Shown here piece after piece: positions 36,020 to 45,464 of a DNA stretch of 64,000 bases; the stretch's first letter is position 1; every line of letters starts with the position of its first letter. The notes beneath the pieces were generated by a model. The model had not been told where the DNA came from and did no database searches. It saw nothing but the letters and a program-made list of their open reading frames with translations. The stretch is from Planctomycetota bacterium (lineage in GTDB: Bacteria > Planctomycetota > Planctomycetia > Pirellulales > Pirellulaceae). Both the position numbers and the translations under genes were made by a program. Where the stretch lies: contig CAUJHS010000033.1 of the NCBI GenBank assembly GCA_963204915.1, positions 1-64,000 of the forward strand, read 5' to 3'.

Positions 36020-37699
36020 ATGCGGCGGTTGAAGTTTGCGCTATTCTTGTGTTCGGTCGGTTGCGTTGGGCTGGCCAAATCGCCAAATGCGTCGCTACGG
36101 GCCGATGAGACGGATCGCCCCCAACCCGCCGCAGCGGCCCAGGCGAGCCCAACGACCGACGCCGATCAACCGATTCTCAAAGCCCTGGCTGAGAGAAACT
36201 CGTTCGACTTCCAGGAAACGCCGCTCCAAGACATCGTGCAACACCTGCGCGAGCAAACCAAACTCAACATCCTGATCGACCGGCGCGCGCTGGACGATTA
36301 CGGAATCAGTCCCGAAGTCGCCGTGTCGGCCGATCTCAAAGACATTTCGCTCCGGTCGGCATTGAACCTGATTCTACAACCGCTGGACCTGACCTGGTCC
36401 ATGGAAAATGGCGTTCTGATCATTACCACGGCAGAAGTCGCCGAGACGAAGTTAACCACGAAGGTGTACCGCGTCGCTGACCTGGTCATGCACCAAGGAC
36501 GGAGGGACGACCACACGCTGCTTGAATTGATCATGGCGACCATCTCGCGGGAAACTTGGAGCGAAGCGGGCGGTCCCGCTTCGGTGAACGCCTTCCGCGA
36601 TACGTTCGTCATCACGCAAACCAACGCGGAGCATGAACAAATCGCGCATTTGCTCCAGGCCCTGCGTGACGGCCGCAAAGCGACGCAGCAATCGCCTCAC
36701 GCGGCGCCGTCCCCGGCGGTGATTCTCCTGGGGAACGGCACAAACCAAGCCATGCAAGCGGCGCTGCAACAGCGCATTTCGCTGGAGGAAAACGAGTTGC
36801 CTTTGCACGAAATGTTGCAGGTTTTGCGCGAAAAGCTCGGCGTGCAGATCGTCGTCGATACGCGCGCCTTGGACGATGTGGGGCTGGCCACCGATGTTCC
36901 CGTCTCGCTCTCAGTGCAAGACTTGCCCGCGCGTCAGACGCTACATCAGTTGCTGCAACCCGTTGATTTGACCTGGGTGCTGGCGAACGAAGTCGTGTTG
37001 ATTACCACTCCCGAAGAAGCCGAGACGATCTTGGAAGTGCGCATCTACCCTGTGAACGACCTTTGCGCGAACGCGCGTCATCGACCAGGTTTAGGCGCGA
37101 TGTTCCGCGAGGGGGGCAACGACGAGCTGCGCACGGTGATCATGGACAGTCTTGCACCCGCGTCGTGGGATGAAATGGGCGGCTCAGGCTCCATCGCCTC
37201 GCTGCCCAGCGCCGGCGTGATCGCCGTCGCACAAACCGCAGAAGTCCATGACCAAATCGAAAGGTTGCTCCACCGTCTTCGCCAACAAGTCAACAAAGGC
37301 GAGGCGGTGGAACAAGCCCAAGGCCCTGCCCCGGAGGATGAAGACGCCTACGTCCTCATCGTTTACGGCATTCCCGCTGTGGTCAACTTTGGGGGAGTCA
37401 GCGGCTCCATGGCGCCCCAAAGCCAAAACGACCCCGAACCGCAACCCGAACTTCAGGAACATCTCGCCAACTTGGGCGGCTTTGGCGGAATAGGAATGTA
37501 CTTACCACCGATTCCCGGCGAAGACCTGGCCGAGGTGATCACCACGCTTGTCGAGCCGGACCGTTGGGGGGAAGACGAGGTGTACCTGAAAGTGACGTCT
37601 GGCCGGTTGATCGTGCGTCACACCGTCGGCGCGCATCGGAAGATTCAAGATCTTCTGGCGACCTTGGGCGTCGACGCGCAGCCGATTGAACGTCCCTAG
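36020..37699 (+). CDS. exported protein with duplicated STN-like domains
   Basis: A 559-residue protein with a signal sequence (MRRLKFALFLCSVGCVGLAK) at ATG 36020, preceded by GAAAGGAAG. It contains two copies of a secretin/TonB short N-terminal (STN)-like module: one from about residue 57 (FQETPLQDIVQHLREQTK and LNILIDRRALDDYG) and one from about 251 (EENELPLHEMLQVLREKLG and VQIVVDTRALDDVG). Each is followed by a second domain of the type IxxxLxPxxWxExGG, which recurs a third time at the C-terminus (from about 500). STN-like modules normally bind partners at the mouth of a secretin or TonB receptor, yet no beta-barrel domain follows. The modules may therefore act as adaptors. I cannot name a family. 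Confidence 0.72.
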   Translation: MRRLKFALFLCSVGCVGLAKSPNASLRADETDRPQPAAAAQASPTTDADQPILKALAERNSFDFQETPLQDIVQHLREQTKLNILIDRRALDDYGISPEVAVSADLKDISLRSALNLILQPLDLTWSMENGVLIITTAEVAETKLTTKVYRVADLVMHQGRRDDHTLLELIMATISRETWSEAGGPASVNAFRDTFVITQTNAEHEQIAHLLQALRDGRKATQQSPHAAPSPAVILLGNGTNQAMQAALQQRISLEENELPLHEMLQVLREKLGVQIVVDTRALDDVGLATDVPVSLSVQDLPARQTLHQLLQPVDLTWVLANEVVLITTPEEAETILEVRIYPVNDLCANARHRPGLGAMFREGGNDELRTVIMDSLAPASWDEMGGSGSIASLPSAGVIAVAQTAEVHDQIERLLHRLRQQVNKGEAVEQAQGPAPEDEDAYVLIVYGIPAVVNFGGVSGSMAPQSQNDPEPQPELQEHLANLGGFGGIGMYLPPIPGEDLAEVITTLVEPDRWGEDEVYLKVTSGRLIVRHTVGAHRKIQDLLATLGVDAQPIERP

Positions 37700-37749
37700 C
37701 TCGCACGAAAGCACCCGAGCGTTTGTCATGCCGGCGTAGCGGCTTCATG

Positions 37750-37850
37750 GTAGGTCACTCGCTCCGCGAGTGACCCAAGGTTTGCAAGATGACGCCGCGA
37801 CTTCGGTTCGCTTTGTCCGTATCAGGTCACTCGCGGAACGAGTGACCTAC
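37750..37850. repeat. REPIN-like double hairpin, copy 1
   Basis: A 101-base element with terminal inverted repeats GTAGGTCACTCG and CGAGTGACCTAC. Each end is itself a hairpin: GGTCACTCGC tcc GCGAGTGACC at 37753-37775, and GGTCACTCG CGGAA CGAGTGACC at 37825-37847. It lies after the STN-like gene and before the PSCyt1 gene. A related copy is at 42533-42635. Two inverted REP sequences around a short spacer define a REPIN. No RAYT transposase is present in the window. Confidence 0.7.
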
Positions 37851-38033
37851 TTTATGGCGAGCTTCCCAACTTTCTGCAAAGTACGCCGCCTGGTGCAGGG
37901 ACCCAGCATGTCCCCTATCACCTTGGAGTATGATACATTCCATACTCCACAACCCAGCGCGGGCGCGTGAACGGCGTTCACGGCCAGCGTTCCCCCCAGG
38001 CGCCGCTCTGCCAGGCTGGGAGCCAACCTCGCC

Positions 38034-41030
38034 ATGCGTTATCTCACCCTTCGGCTTGTTGCGGTTTTGGTCGTCACGACGCCGGGCGTCGGACACTCGC
38101 AAGACGCCGTCCGTTTCGAGCGCGATGTGCAGCCGCTGCTCAGTCGGTGCCTTCAATGCCATGGGGCCGCCGAGCCGAGCGGCGGACTCGGCCTGAATGA
38201 CCGAACCGCCGCCTTGGCCGAACTTGACTCGGGCCTGCACGCCATCATTCCCGGCAAACCCGAGGAAAGCGAACTCTTGCGGCGCGTGATCGCCGAAGAT
38301 CCTTCGGAGCGTATGCCTCCCAAAGGTGAACCGCTCACTTCGGAGGAAGTCGCCGTATTGCGGCGCTGGATCGAACAGGGCGCACCGTGGCCGGCGCATT
38401 GGGCCTACCGACCGCTGGAGCGCCCGGCGCCGCCGACGCCGCAGGCTTTGCCGCATCGCGACTGGGCGCAAACGCCGATCGACTGGTTCATCTTACAAAA
38501 ACTGCATGAGCAGGGGCTATCGCCTTCGCCCCCGGCCGACCGGCGCACGCTGCTGCGGCGCATCACGTTCGACTTAACCGGTCTGCCCCCGGCGCCGGAG
38601 GACGTGGAAGCGTTCCTGGCCGATGATTCGCCGGACGCTTGGGAACGCGTCGTCGAGCGGCTGCTGGCCAGTCCGCACTATGGCGAACGCTGGGCCCGAC
38701 ATTGGATGGATCTGGTGCATTACGCCGAAACGCACGGTCACGACCAAGACCGCCCTCGGCCGCACGCCTGGCCCTACCGCGACTACCTGATTCGCGCCTT
38801 GAACGACGACAAGCCCTACGCGCGGTTCGTGCAAGAGCAAGTGGCCGGCGACGCGTTGTTCCCCCACGATACGCAAGCGATCGTGGCTACCGGATTCCTT
38901 GCGACCGGCCCCTGGGATGAAAGCTCGCTGCGCGATATTCGCGACGACACGATTGACCGCGAAATCGCGCGATACCTGGATCGGGACGATATCGTGACCA
39001 CGGTGATGAGCACCTTCAGCAGCGCGACCATTCATTGCGCTCGTTGTCATGACCATAAGTTCGACCCGATCTCGCAGGAAGATTACTACGCGCTGCAAGC
39101 GGTGTTTGCCGGCACCGATAAAGGCAACCGGCCTTACGATCCTGACCCGCAAGTGGCGGAGCGCCGGCAATCGCTGCAACGCGAACTGGCCGCCCTGCCC
39201 GCCCGACGCGAGAAGCACGATCCCGCGCTGCTTGCGCCCGCATTGCAACAGCAAGTGGCTGCCTGGGAAGCCAAAGTTGCGGCGCAAGCGTCGCAATGGG
39301 TGGTGCTAGATCCGGAAGCCTTCGGCACCGAGAACGGCGCCTTGCTCACCCGGCAGCCCGACCATTCGTTGCTCAGCGGCGGCCCGCGTCCCGCGACGGA
39401 AGTTTACACCGTCACCGCGCGCACCACGCTACCGGGCGTAACCGGCCTCCGCCTGGAATTACTGACCGATCCTTCCTTACCGCAACAAGGACCGGGCCGG
39501 CAGGACAACGGCAACTTGCATTTGAACGAGTTCACGGTCACTGCGGCGCCGTATGACGATCCTTCGCAATCGCTTCCTCTTACCTTAATCAACGCCAAGG
39601 CCGACTTTGACCAGCAGGGCTGGACCTCCGCCATGGCGATCGATGGCAACGCCGACAGCGCCTGGGGAATTTTCCCCGAGATCGGCAAGCCGCATCAGGC
39701 GGTGTTTGAACTGAAAGAGCCGCTCCCCTGGGACAGTGACGCCACGCTGACCTTCCGCTTGCAACAAACGCACGGGCGCGAACATCTCATCGGCCGGTTC
39801 CGGTTATCCGTAACCACAGTTGCGCCGCCGTTGCCGCTGAATACGGACTCGCTTCCTGCCGAAATCGCCGCAGCACTGCGCATTCCGGCGCCGCAGCGCA
39901 CCGATGCCCAGCGAGTGCTCCTCGCGGCCCATGTTCTCGAAGAAAAACTTTCCGCCGAACTGGCCGCCTTGCCGCCGCCGTCGCTGGTGTATAGCGGCTC
40001 GAATGATTTCCAGCCCGATGGCTCCTTCAAACCGGCCGCAACGCCAAGGCCCATTCATGTGCTGAAGCGGGGCGATGTGCGCCAACCCGGCGAAGTGGCG
40101 CAGCCCGGCGCGCTCGCGTGCCTGCCCAACTTAGCGCCGCAACTTACGATGGACGATCCGACCGATGAAGGACAACGTCGCGCCGCGCTGGCGCACTGGT
40201 TGACGGACTCGCGGAATGCTCTCACCTGGCGGTCCATTGCAAATCGCGTGTGGGGTTATCACTTCGGGCGGGCCTTGTCCGACACGCCGAGCGATTTCGG
40301 GCAAATGGGTTCGCCTCCGACCCATCCCGAGTTACTCGACTGGCTGGCGTTCGAACTTCTCGAAAGCGGCGGCTCGCTCAAACACTTGCACCGATTGATC
40401 GTCACGAGCAGCGTGTATCAGCAGTCGTCCAATGCGACGGAGTCTCCCTCGCCACAGGCCCAATCGCTCGATGCCGACAACCGGCTCCTATGGCGGATGA
40501 ACCGCACGCGGTTGGACGCCGAGTCGATTCGCGACGCGGTGTTGCACATCAGCGGGATGCTCGACCGGCGCATGGGCGGGCCTTCGGTCAAACAATTCAT
40601 CGAGTCGCCGGGAATCCACGTCACACCGAATGTTGATTATCGCAACTTCGACGTGAACGATCCGGCGAACCATCGCCGCAGCGTGTACCGCTTTGTGTTC
40701 CGCACGCTGCCCGACCCGTTCATGGAAACGCTCGACTGCCCCGACGCTTCGCAACTGGCCGCACGCCGCACCGAGTCGGTCACGGCGCTGCAAGCCCTGG
40801 CGATGATGAACAACCCCTTCGTCATCCGGCAAAGCGAACATCTCGCCGCCCGGCTGGAGCGAGAACGCCCCAACCTGCCGCAACAAATCGAGCGGCTTTA
40901 TGAACTAACGCTCCACCGAATACCGAACGAGCGCGAACAAGCCGCACTTTCGCACTACGCCACGCAGCACGGCCTTGCCAATGCCTGCCGCATTTTGCTG
41001 AACAGCAACGAATTGATGTTCATCGATTGA
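38034..41030 (+). CDS. PSCyt1 / DUF1549 / DUF1553 exported cytochrome-like protein
   Basis: A 998-residue exported protein with a signal peptide (LVAVLVVTTPGVGHS). A cytochrome c-like domain follows at once, with one heme site CLQCHG (Cys39, Cys42, His43) and a Met in RMPPKGEPL as likely sixth ligand. DUF1549 (PSCyt2) starts near IDWFILQKLHEQGLSP and contains HWMDLVHYAETHGHDQDRP and CARCHDHKFDPISQEDYYAL, with a further Cys-rich CARCH. A middle beta-sandwich region (about 430-600) resembles an F5/8- or CBM-like module. DUF1553 (PSD1) begins at about 720 (WLTDSRNALTWRSIANRVW) and ends in a helical tail. Role unknown; redox or substrate oxidation in the periplasm is inferred from the heme site. 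It is paired with DUF1501 downstream. Confidence 0.9.
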   Translation: MRYLTLRLVAVLVVTTPGVGHSQDAVRFERDVQPLLSRCLQCHGAAEPSGGLGLNDRTAALAELDSGLHAIIPGKPEESELLRRVIAEDPSERMPPKGEPLTSEEVAVLRRWIEQGAPWPAHWAYRPLERPAPPTPQALPHRDWAQTPIDWFILQKLHEQGLSPSPPADRRTLLRRITFDLTGLPPAPEDVEAFLADDSPDAWERVVERLLASPHYGERWARHWMDLVHYAETHGHDQDRPRPHAWPYRDYLIRALNDDKPYARFVQEQVAGDALFPHDTQAIVATGFLATGPWDESSLRDIRDDTIDREIARYLDRDDIVTTVMSTFSSATIHCARCHDHKFDPISQEDYYALQAVFAGTDKGNRPYDPDPQVAERRQSLQRELAALPARREKHDPALLAPALQQQVAAWEAKVAAQASQWVVLDPEAFGTENGALLTRQPDHSLLSGGPRPATEVYTVTARTTLPGVTGLRLELLTDPSLPQQGPGRQDNGNLHLNEFTVTAAPYDDPSQSLPLTLINAKADFDQQGWTSAMAIDGNADSAWGIFPEIGKPHQAVFELKEPLPWDSDATLTFRLQQTHGREHLIGRFRLSVTTVAPPLPLNTDSLPAEIAAALRIPAPQRTDAQRVLLAAHVLEEKLSAELAALPPPSLVYSGSNDFQPDGSFKPAATPRPIHVLKRGDVRQPGEVAQPGALACLPNLAPQLTMDDPTDEGQRRAALAHWLTDSRNALTWRSIANRVWGYHFGRALSDTPSDFGQMGSPPTHPELLDWLAFELLESGGSLKHLHRLIVTSSVYQQSSNATESPSPQAQSLDADNRLLWRMNRTRLDAESIRDAVLHISGMLDRRMGGPSVKQFIESPGIHVTPNVDYRNFDVNDPANHRRSVYRFVFRTLPDPFMETLDCPDASQLAARRTESVTALQALAMMNNPFVIRQSEHLAARLERERPNLPQQIERLYELTLHRIPNEREQAALSHYATQHGLANACRILLNSNELMFID

Positions 41031-41077
41031 GAACATCGGCCGAGTAACCTAACGGGCCTAACACTCGCTCGAATACG

Positions 41078-42508
41078 ATGCCTACACCCTCGCAACATCC
41101 CATCCTACCGTTCCGTTCGCGGCGTAACTTTCTCGGCACGCTCGGCGGAATTGCCCTGACGCATTTGTTTGGCCGGTCGGGCGCGCTGGCGGATTCGCCG
41201 CGGCCTGAGCTGAACGGCGGGGTCCATCACCCGGCCAAGGTGCGGCGGGTGATCCAGTTGTTCATGAACGGCGGCGTCAGCCAGATGGACACCTTCGACT
41301 ACAAGCCGGAACTGGAGAAGCGGCACGGCGAGAAGGTCGACTTTGGCCTCACCGCCGCCGCCACCAGCGTACCCGGCGCCGTGATGAAGTCCCCCTTCGC
41401 CTGGACGCAGCACGGCCAAAGCGGCCGCTGGGTCAGTAGCGTCTTTCCGCACATGGCCACCGTGGTCGATGACCTGGCGTTTCTCATGGCCATGACGTCC
41501 AAGACCAACGTGCATGGCCCCGCCAGTTATTTGCAGAACACCGGTTTCTTGCTGCCGGGCTTCCCTTGTATGGGAGCGTGGATTTCTTACGGACTGGGGC
41601 ACATCAGCGATGAACTGCCCACGTTCGTGGTGCTGCCGGACTCGCGCGGGTTGCCGTACAACAATGCAGGGAACTTCTCGGCCGGATTTCTGCCGATGGC
41701 GCATCAAGGCACGATCATCAAACCAACCGCGCCTACGCCGATCAACGATCTTTCGCCGCCCGATTGGGCGGGTCACATCACCAGCCAAAGCGAAGCCGAC
41801 GGCCTCGCGCTGCTCGATCAACTGAACCGCGATCACCTGGAGGCGCATCCGGCCGACTCTCGGCTGGAGGCCCGCATCAAGTCGTACGAATTGGCCGCCA
41901 AGATGCAGCTTAGTGCGCCCGAGGCGCTCGACCTTTCGCAAGAGAACGCCGCCACGCAACGCGACTACGGGCTGGAGCGGCCCGAGACGGCCGACTTTGG
42001 CCGCAATTGCCTGACCGCGCGGCGCCTGCTGGAGCGCGGCGTGCGTTACGTCCAAGTGTGGAGCGGCATGGGCGGCCCCAGCAAGAATTGGGACAACCAC
42101 ACCGACATCCCGAACGAGTTGCCGTTCATCGCCACGAGCGTCGATCAACCCATCGCCGCCCTGGTGCGTGACTTGAAGCAACGCGGCATGTTCGAAGACA
42201 CCCTCGTGGTTTGGACCACCGAGTTCGGCCGCATGCCCTTCACTCAGGGCGCCACGGGCCGAGATCACAACGGCGGCGTGTTCGTCACCTGGCTGGCGGG
42301 AGCGGGAATCAAGCCGGGCGTGGCGCATGGCCAAAGCGATGAATTCTCGTATCAGGCCGCCGAAGGCCGCACCGAATGCTACGACCTGCACGCCACGGTG
42401 CTGCACCTTTTGGGCATCGACCACCAGCGCCTCACTTTCCGCCATAACGGCATCGATCGACGTCTCACCGACGTCCACGGCCACGTAATCCATGCTATCC
42501 TGGCATGA
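41078..42508 (+). CDS. Tat-exported DUF1501 protein paired with DUF1549/DUF1553
   Basis: A 476-residue DUF1501 protein with a Tat-like signal (SRRNFLGTLGGIALTHL). Fold landmarks are VIQLFMNGGVSQMDTFDYKP, NWDNHTDIPNEL and VVWTTEFGRMPFTQG, plus GRDHNGGVFVTWLAGAG. It starts 47 bases after the PSCyt1 gene on the same strand, the usual planctomycete pairing. These pairs are thought to act together in the periplasm, perhaps on polysaccharides or aromatic sulfates, but no biochemical role has been settled for this family. The Asp/His metal sites of the sulfatase fold appear partly kept. Confidence 0.9.
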   Translation: MPTPSQHPILPFRSRRNFLGTLGGIALTHLFGRSGALADSPRPELNGGVHHPAKVRRVIQLFMNGGVSQMDTFDYKPELEKRHGEKVDFGLTAAATSVPGAVMKSPFAWTQHGQSGRWVSSVFPHMATVVDDLAFLMAMTSKTNVHGPASYLQNTGFLLPGFPCMGAWISYGLGHISDELPTFVVLPDSRGLPYNNAGNFSAGFLPMAHQGTIIKPTAPTPINDLSPPDWAGHITSQSEADGLALLDQLNRDHLEAHPADSRLEARIKSYELAAKMQLSAPEALDLSQENAATQRDYGLERPETADFGRNCLTARRLLERGVRYVQVWSGMGGPSKNWDNHTDIPNELPFIATSVDQPIAALVRDLKQRGMFEDTLVVWTTEFGRMPFTQGATGRDHNGGVFVTWLAGAGIKPGVAHGQSDEFSYQAAEGRTECYDLHATVLHLLGIDHQRLTFRHNGIDRRLTDVHGHVIHAILA

Positions 42509-42532
42509 CTTTCAGAAATGTGTCACGGCTCC

Positions 42533-42635
42533 AAAGTAGTTCACTCGCTCCGCGAGTGCCCCAAAGCTTCCAACCAACGCCCGTGGTTTTCGCGGAGCCA
42601 AGGGGTGGGCACTCGCGGAGCGAGTGACCTACTTT
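42533..42635. repeat. REPIN-like double hairpin, copy 2
   Basis: A 103-base element with terminal inverted repeats AAAGTAGTTCACTCGC and GCGAGTGACCTACTTT, related to copy 1 by about 20 bases at each end but with a different middle. The inner sequences form hairpins CACTCGC tcc GCGAGTG and CACTCGC gga GCGAGTG. It sits between the DUF1501 and creatininase genes. The two copies flank the PSCyt1/DUF1501 pair in the same orientation. Confidence 0.7.
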
Positions 42636-42691
42636 GTTCTCGCACGTTGATAGCGAAACTCGAAAATCTTCCTTACGCCCCTCGAATTATC

Positions 42692-43486
42692 ATGCGTTAC
42701 GGTGAATGCCGTTGGCCGGAAATCGAACAGCTTGACAAAGACCGCGTGCTGGTGGTTGTGCCGATCGCTTCCCTGGAGCAGCACGGCCATCACTTGCCGC
42801 TTTTGACCGACACGTTCCTGGCGACCGCAGTGGCCGAGCGTGTGCATGCCCGGCTGCAAGACCGCGTGCTGCTCACACCCACGTTGTGGCTGGGCGCGTC
42901 GGACCATCACTTGGACTTCCCAGGGACGATCTCTGTCTCGAACACGCTTTATGTGGAAATGATCAAACAGGTCACGCGCTCACTGGTGCGGGCGGGTTTC
43001 CGCCGGATCTTCTTTCTGAACGGGCACGGCGGAAACATCGCCCCCGGCGAAACGGCGATTACCGAAATGGCCAACGACTACGACACCTGCGACGATGTTT
43101 TGATCGCTCTTGGCTCGTACTGGACCATTGCCGCTTCCGCCATGAAAGCCGAGCGGCATGGCATGACGCAGCCGCAACTGAGCCATGCCTGCGAGTATGA
43201 AACATCGCTCATGCTCGCGCTGCACGGACAGCTGGTGAAGCTTGACTTGGCTCACGGTCATACGCACCGCCACGCGGCGCCGCCGGGCGTGCGACTGGCG
43301 GGACGTTTCCATCGGATGACGGCTTCCGGTGCGCTCGACACTCCCGAGTTCGCCACGCCGGAAAAAGGCGAATCGTTGCTGGCGGCGATTACCGAGGAAG
43401 TTACGCACGCCATGCAACAAATGCTCGATTGGCCGCGTTCGCATGTGCTCAAGCCTTCCGCCGAGACCGCTCGCGCGAATTCGTAA
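42692..43486 (+). CDS. creatininase-family amidohydrolase
   Basis: A 264-residue cytoplasmic protein of the creatininase/mycofactocin-system amidohydrolase family. Metal-site landmarks are SLEQHGHHLPLLTDT (about residues 28-42), LNGHGGNIAPGE (about 110) and HACEYETSLMLALHG (about 171), giving the His/Asp/Glu ligands. These enzymes cleave amide bonds of small molecules such as creatinine or peptide precursors. ATG 42692 is chosen because the family begins at MRYGECRWPEIE; an in-frame ATG 58 codons earlier lies in the repeat element and has no family similarity. It has no adjacent partner to fix the substrate. It is followed 58 bases later by the sialidase-like gene. Confidence 0.88.
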   Translation: MRYGECRWPEIEQLDKDRVLVVVPIASLEQHGHHLPLLTDTFLATAVAERVHARLQDRVLLTPTLWLGASDHHLDFPGTISVSNTLYVEMIKQVTRSLVRAGFRRIFFLNGHGGNIAPGETAITEMANDYDTCDDVLIALGSYWTIAASAMKAERHGMTQPQLSHACEYETSLMLALHGQLVKLDLAHGHTHRHAAPPGVRLAGRFHRMTASGALDTPEFATPEKGESLLAAITEEVTHAMQQMLDWPRSHVLKPSAETARANS

Positions 43487-43544
43487 CGTTGGCAAAGAAC
43501 ATTGGCCCTGGCGATTTTTGTTTCCTCGTAAAGAGAACCCAACC

Positions 43545-44708
43545 ATGACGTACCTCGTGAATCGACGTCAAGCGTTGTCCGCCGCATCGGCGGCGGCGCT
43601 GGCTTCCTGGGGCCTCGTGCGAAGCGCGCACGCGGCGCCATCGGCCAAAATCGAAGACACGCGCGTGATTAGCCAATTGGCCCATCGTTATCACGGCTGG
43701 CCGACGCTCGCCCGGCGCCGCAGCGGCGAACTGCTGGTGGTTTGCTCCGGCGGGCGCGAGGCGCATGTCTGCCCCTTTGGCCGCGTCGAGTTAATGCGTT
43801 CACACGACAACGGCCAAACCTGGACGTGGCCCGAGGTGGTGCTCGACGGTCCGATTGACGACCGCGACGCGGGCATCGTCGAAACGGCCAAAGGCACGCT
43901 GCTGGCGACCACCTTCACCTCGCTGGCTTATGAGCCAATTCTGGCCAATGCCGAAAAGAACCCCAACAGTTGGCCCGCCGACAAGCTGACCCGATGGCGC
44001 GGCGCCCATCAGCGCGTATCTGCCGAAGATCGTAAGAAAGCACTCAACGTGTGGATGGTCCGTTCGACCGACAACGGCGTCACATGGTCAGCCCGGTACG
44101 ACTGCCTCGTGAACAGCCCGCACGGGCCGATTCAACTTTCCGACGGCCGGCTGTTGTACGCCGGCAAAGACCTGTGGCGGCCCGGCGAGCGCGTCGGCGT
44201 GTGCGAATCGACCGACGACGGCCAGACCTGGCGCTGGCTGGCTGAACTGCCGGTGCGCGACGGTGACACAACCGCCAATTATCATGAACTGCACGCGGTC
44301 GAAGCCGCCGATGGCCGCCTTCTCATCCACGTGCGGAATCACAATCAGGCCAACAGCGGCGAAACGCTGCAATGCGAATCGCAGGACGGCGGCAAGACCT
44401 GGACCAAGCCGCACTCGATTGGCGTGTGGGGCTTGCCTTCTCACTTGCTGCGTTTGAAGGATGGCCGCCTGTTAATGACCTACGGCCACCGCCGCGCCCC
44501 GCTAGGCAACCAGGCCCGCGTGAGCAGCGACCACGGTCAAACCTGGTCCGACCCGATCTTGATTTCGCAAGACGGCCACTCCGGCGATTTGGGATACCCC
44601 TCGACGGTCGAACTCGACGACGGCGCGCTGTTAACCGTGTGGTACGAGGTGCTTTCCACCTCGCCCAACTCGGTGCTGCGTCAGGCGCGCTGGACACTTG
44701 CAGGCTGA
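43545..44708 (+). CDS. Tat-exported sialidase-like (BNR/Asp-box) protein
   Basis: A 387-residue protein with a Tat signal (NRRQALSAASAAALASWGL) followed by a six-bladed propeller. Five Asp-box motifs are visible: SHDNGQTW, STDNGVTW, STDDGQTW, SQDGGKTW and SSDHGQTW. The family is GH33-like; however, the catalytic Arg triad and Tyr/Glu of true sialidases cannot be confirmed by eye, so the enzyme may act on another sugar. It is exported and lies downstream of the creatininase gene on the same strand. The start at 43545 has AAAGAGA nearby but no classical SD. Confidence 0.85.
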   Translation: MTYLVNRRQALSAASAAALASWGLVRSAHAAPSAKIEDTRVISQLAHRYHGWPTLARRRSGELLVVCSGGREAHVCPFGRVELMRSHDNGQTWTWPEVVLDGPIDDRDAGIVETAKGTLLATTFTSLAYEPILANAEKNPNSWPADKLTRWRGAHQRVSAEDRKKALNVWMVRSTDNGVTWSARYDCLVNSPHGPIQLSDGRLLYAGKDLWRPGERVGVCESTDDGQTWRWLAELPVRDGDTTANYHELHAVEAADGRLLIHVRNHNQANSGETLQCESQDGGKTWTKPHSIGVWGLPSHLLRLKDGRLLMTYGHRRAPLGNQARVSSDHGQTWSDPILISQDGHSGDLGYPSTVELDDGALLTVWYEVLSTSPNSVLRQARWTLAG

Positions 44709-44771
44709 TCGCCATTGCGAGCCTCGCGGGCGACCCGCCATCGGTTCGCCGCGCGGGCAAGGTCGCGTGTT

Positions 44772-45464
44772 CTACGACTTGCGACGCTCCGTCGGCACAT
44801 CGCTCGTGTCGGAAGGCCGCCGGTCGCCGCGAAGGCGGGTACCGGAAAGCAGAAAGCCGAATGTGGCCGCCACCGCGATCAGATGAGCGCCCCAGGCTGC
44901 ATAATACGCCTGCGGCGCGCCATAGACCGACATGGCCAAAAACCCAACCACGCACAAGCCGGCGGCGAACGCCAAAATCGAAAATCGTCGCAATCGTCGC
45001 AAGGCTCGGCCGCGCGCGAAATCGTTCAACTGGCCGTGAACATATTCATTCGCCAGGTTGCGCATGGCCGAAAGTTGCTCGACGCGTTCGGGCGGTCGCT
45101 CCGGAGTTCGCTCCGCGCGCGCCGCGACCGGCGCGGGACGAGCGGCGGGCGCGGCGCCTGCCGCCGGACGTTGAACGGCAAACCGCGAAGCCGCATCCGG
45201 CGCCGCAGCGCCTGGCGGCGGCACTCGTTGGGTGCGGGAAAGCGTTGCACCGGCGCCCAACCGCTTCATCATCTCGGCCATATAATCTTGCAGCAACCGT
45301 TCGTCGTCGGTCTCGGCAGCGGCCGCAACGGCGCCGTCAACCAAGTCGAGTACGCGGGTCGCTTCCACGGCGCGTTCTTCCCGATCGACACTGGGACATG
45401 CAGAGCCAGGTCGTGCAGGGAGCGTCGCGAAGTTCTTGGCCACTTCGGCCATCGGCATTGTCAT
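44772..45464 (-). CDS. membrane protein with a proline-rich linker, unknown function
   Basis: A 230-residue protein starting at ATG 45464, preceded by GAGGTGATCA. The N-terminal part is helical (DLVDGAVAAAAETDDERLLQ), then a Pro/Ala/Arg-rich linker (about residues 75-125), then a short helix and two transmembrane helices (FSILAFAAGLCVVGFLAMS and AWGAHLIAVAATFGFLLSG), with a basic C-terminus. I do not recognise a family. Convergent with the sialidase gene. Confidence 0.6.
   Translation of the reverse strand: MTMPMAEVAKNFATLPARPGSACPSVDREERAVEATRVLDLVDGAVAAAAETDDERLLQDYMAEMMKRLGAGATLSRTQRVPPPGAAAPDAASRFAVQRPAAGAAPAARPAPVAARAERTPERPPERVEQLSAMRNLANEYVHGQLNDFARGRALRRLRRFSILAFAAGLCVVGFLAMSVYGAPQAYYAAWGAHLIAVAATFGFLLSGTRLRGDRRPSDTSDVPTERRKS

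Noticed and set aside
41105..42493. Minus-strand open frame over the DUF1501 gene
   Set aside because: It is a reverse-frame shadow of the DUF1501 gene, which has a Tat signal and family motifs.
37750..42635. Repeated palindromes considered as a CRISPR array
   Set aside because: There are only two copies, 4.7 kb apart, with no regular spacers; they fit REPIN structure instead.
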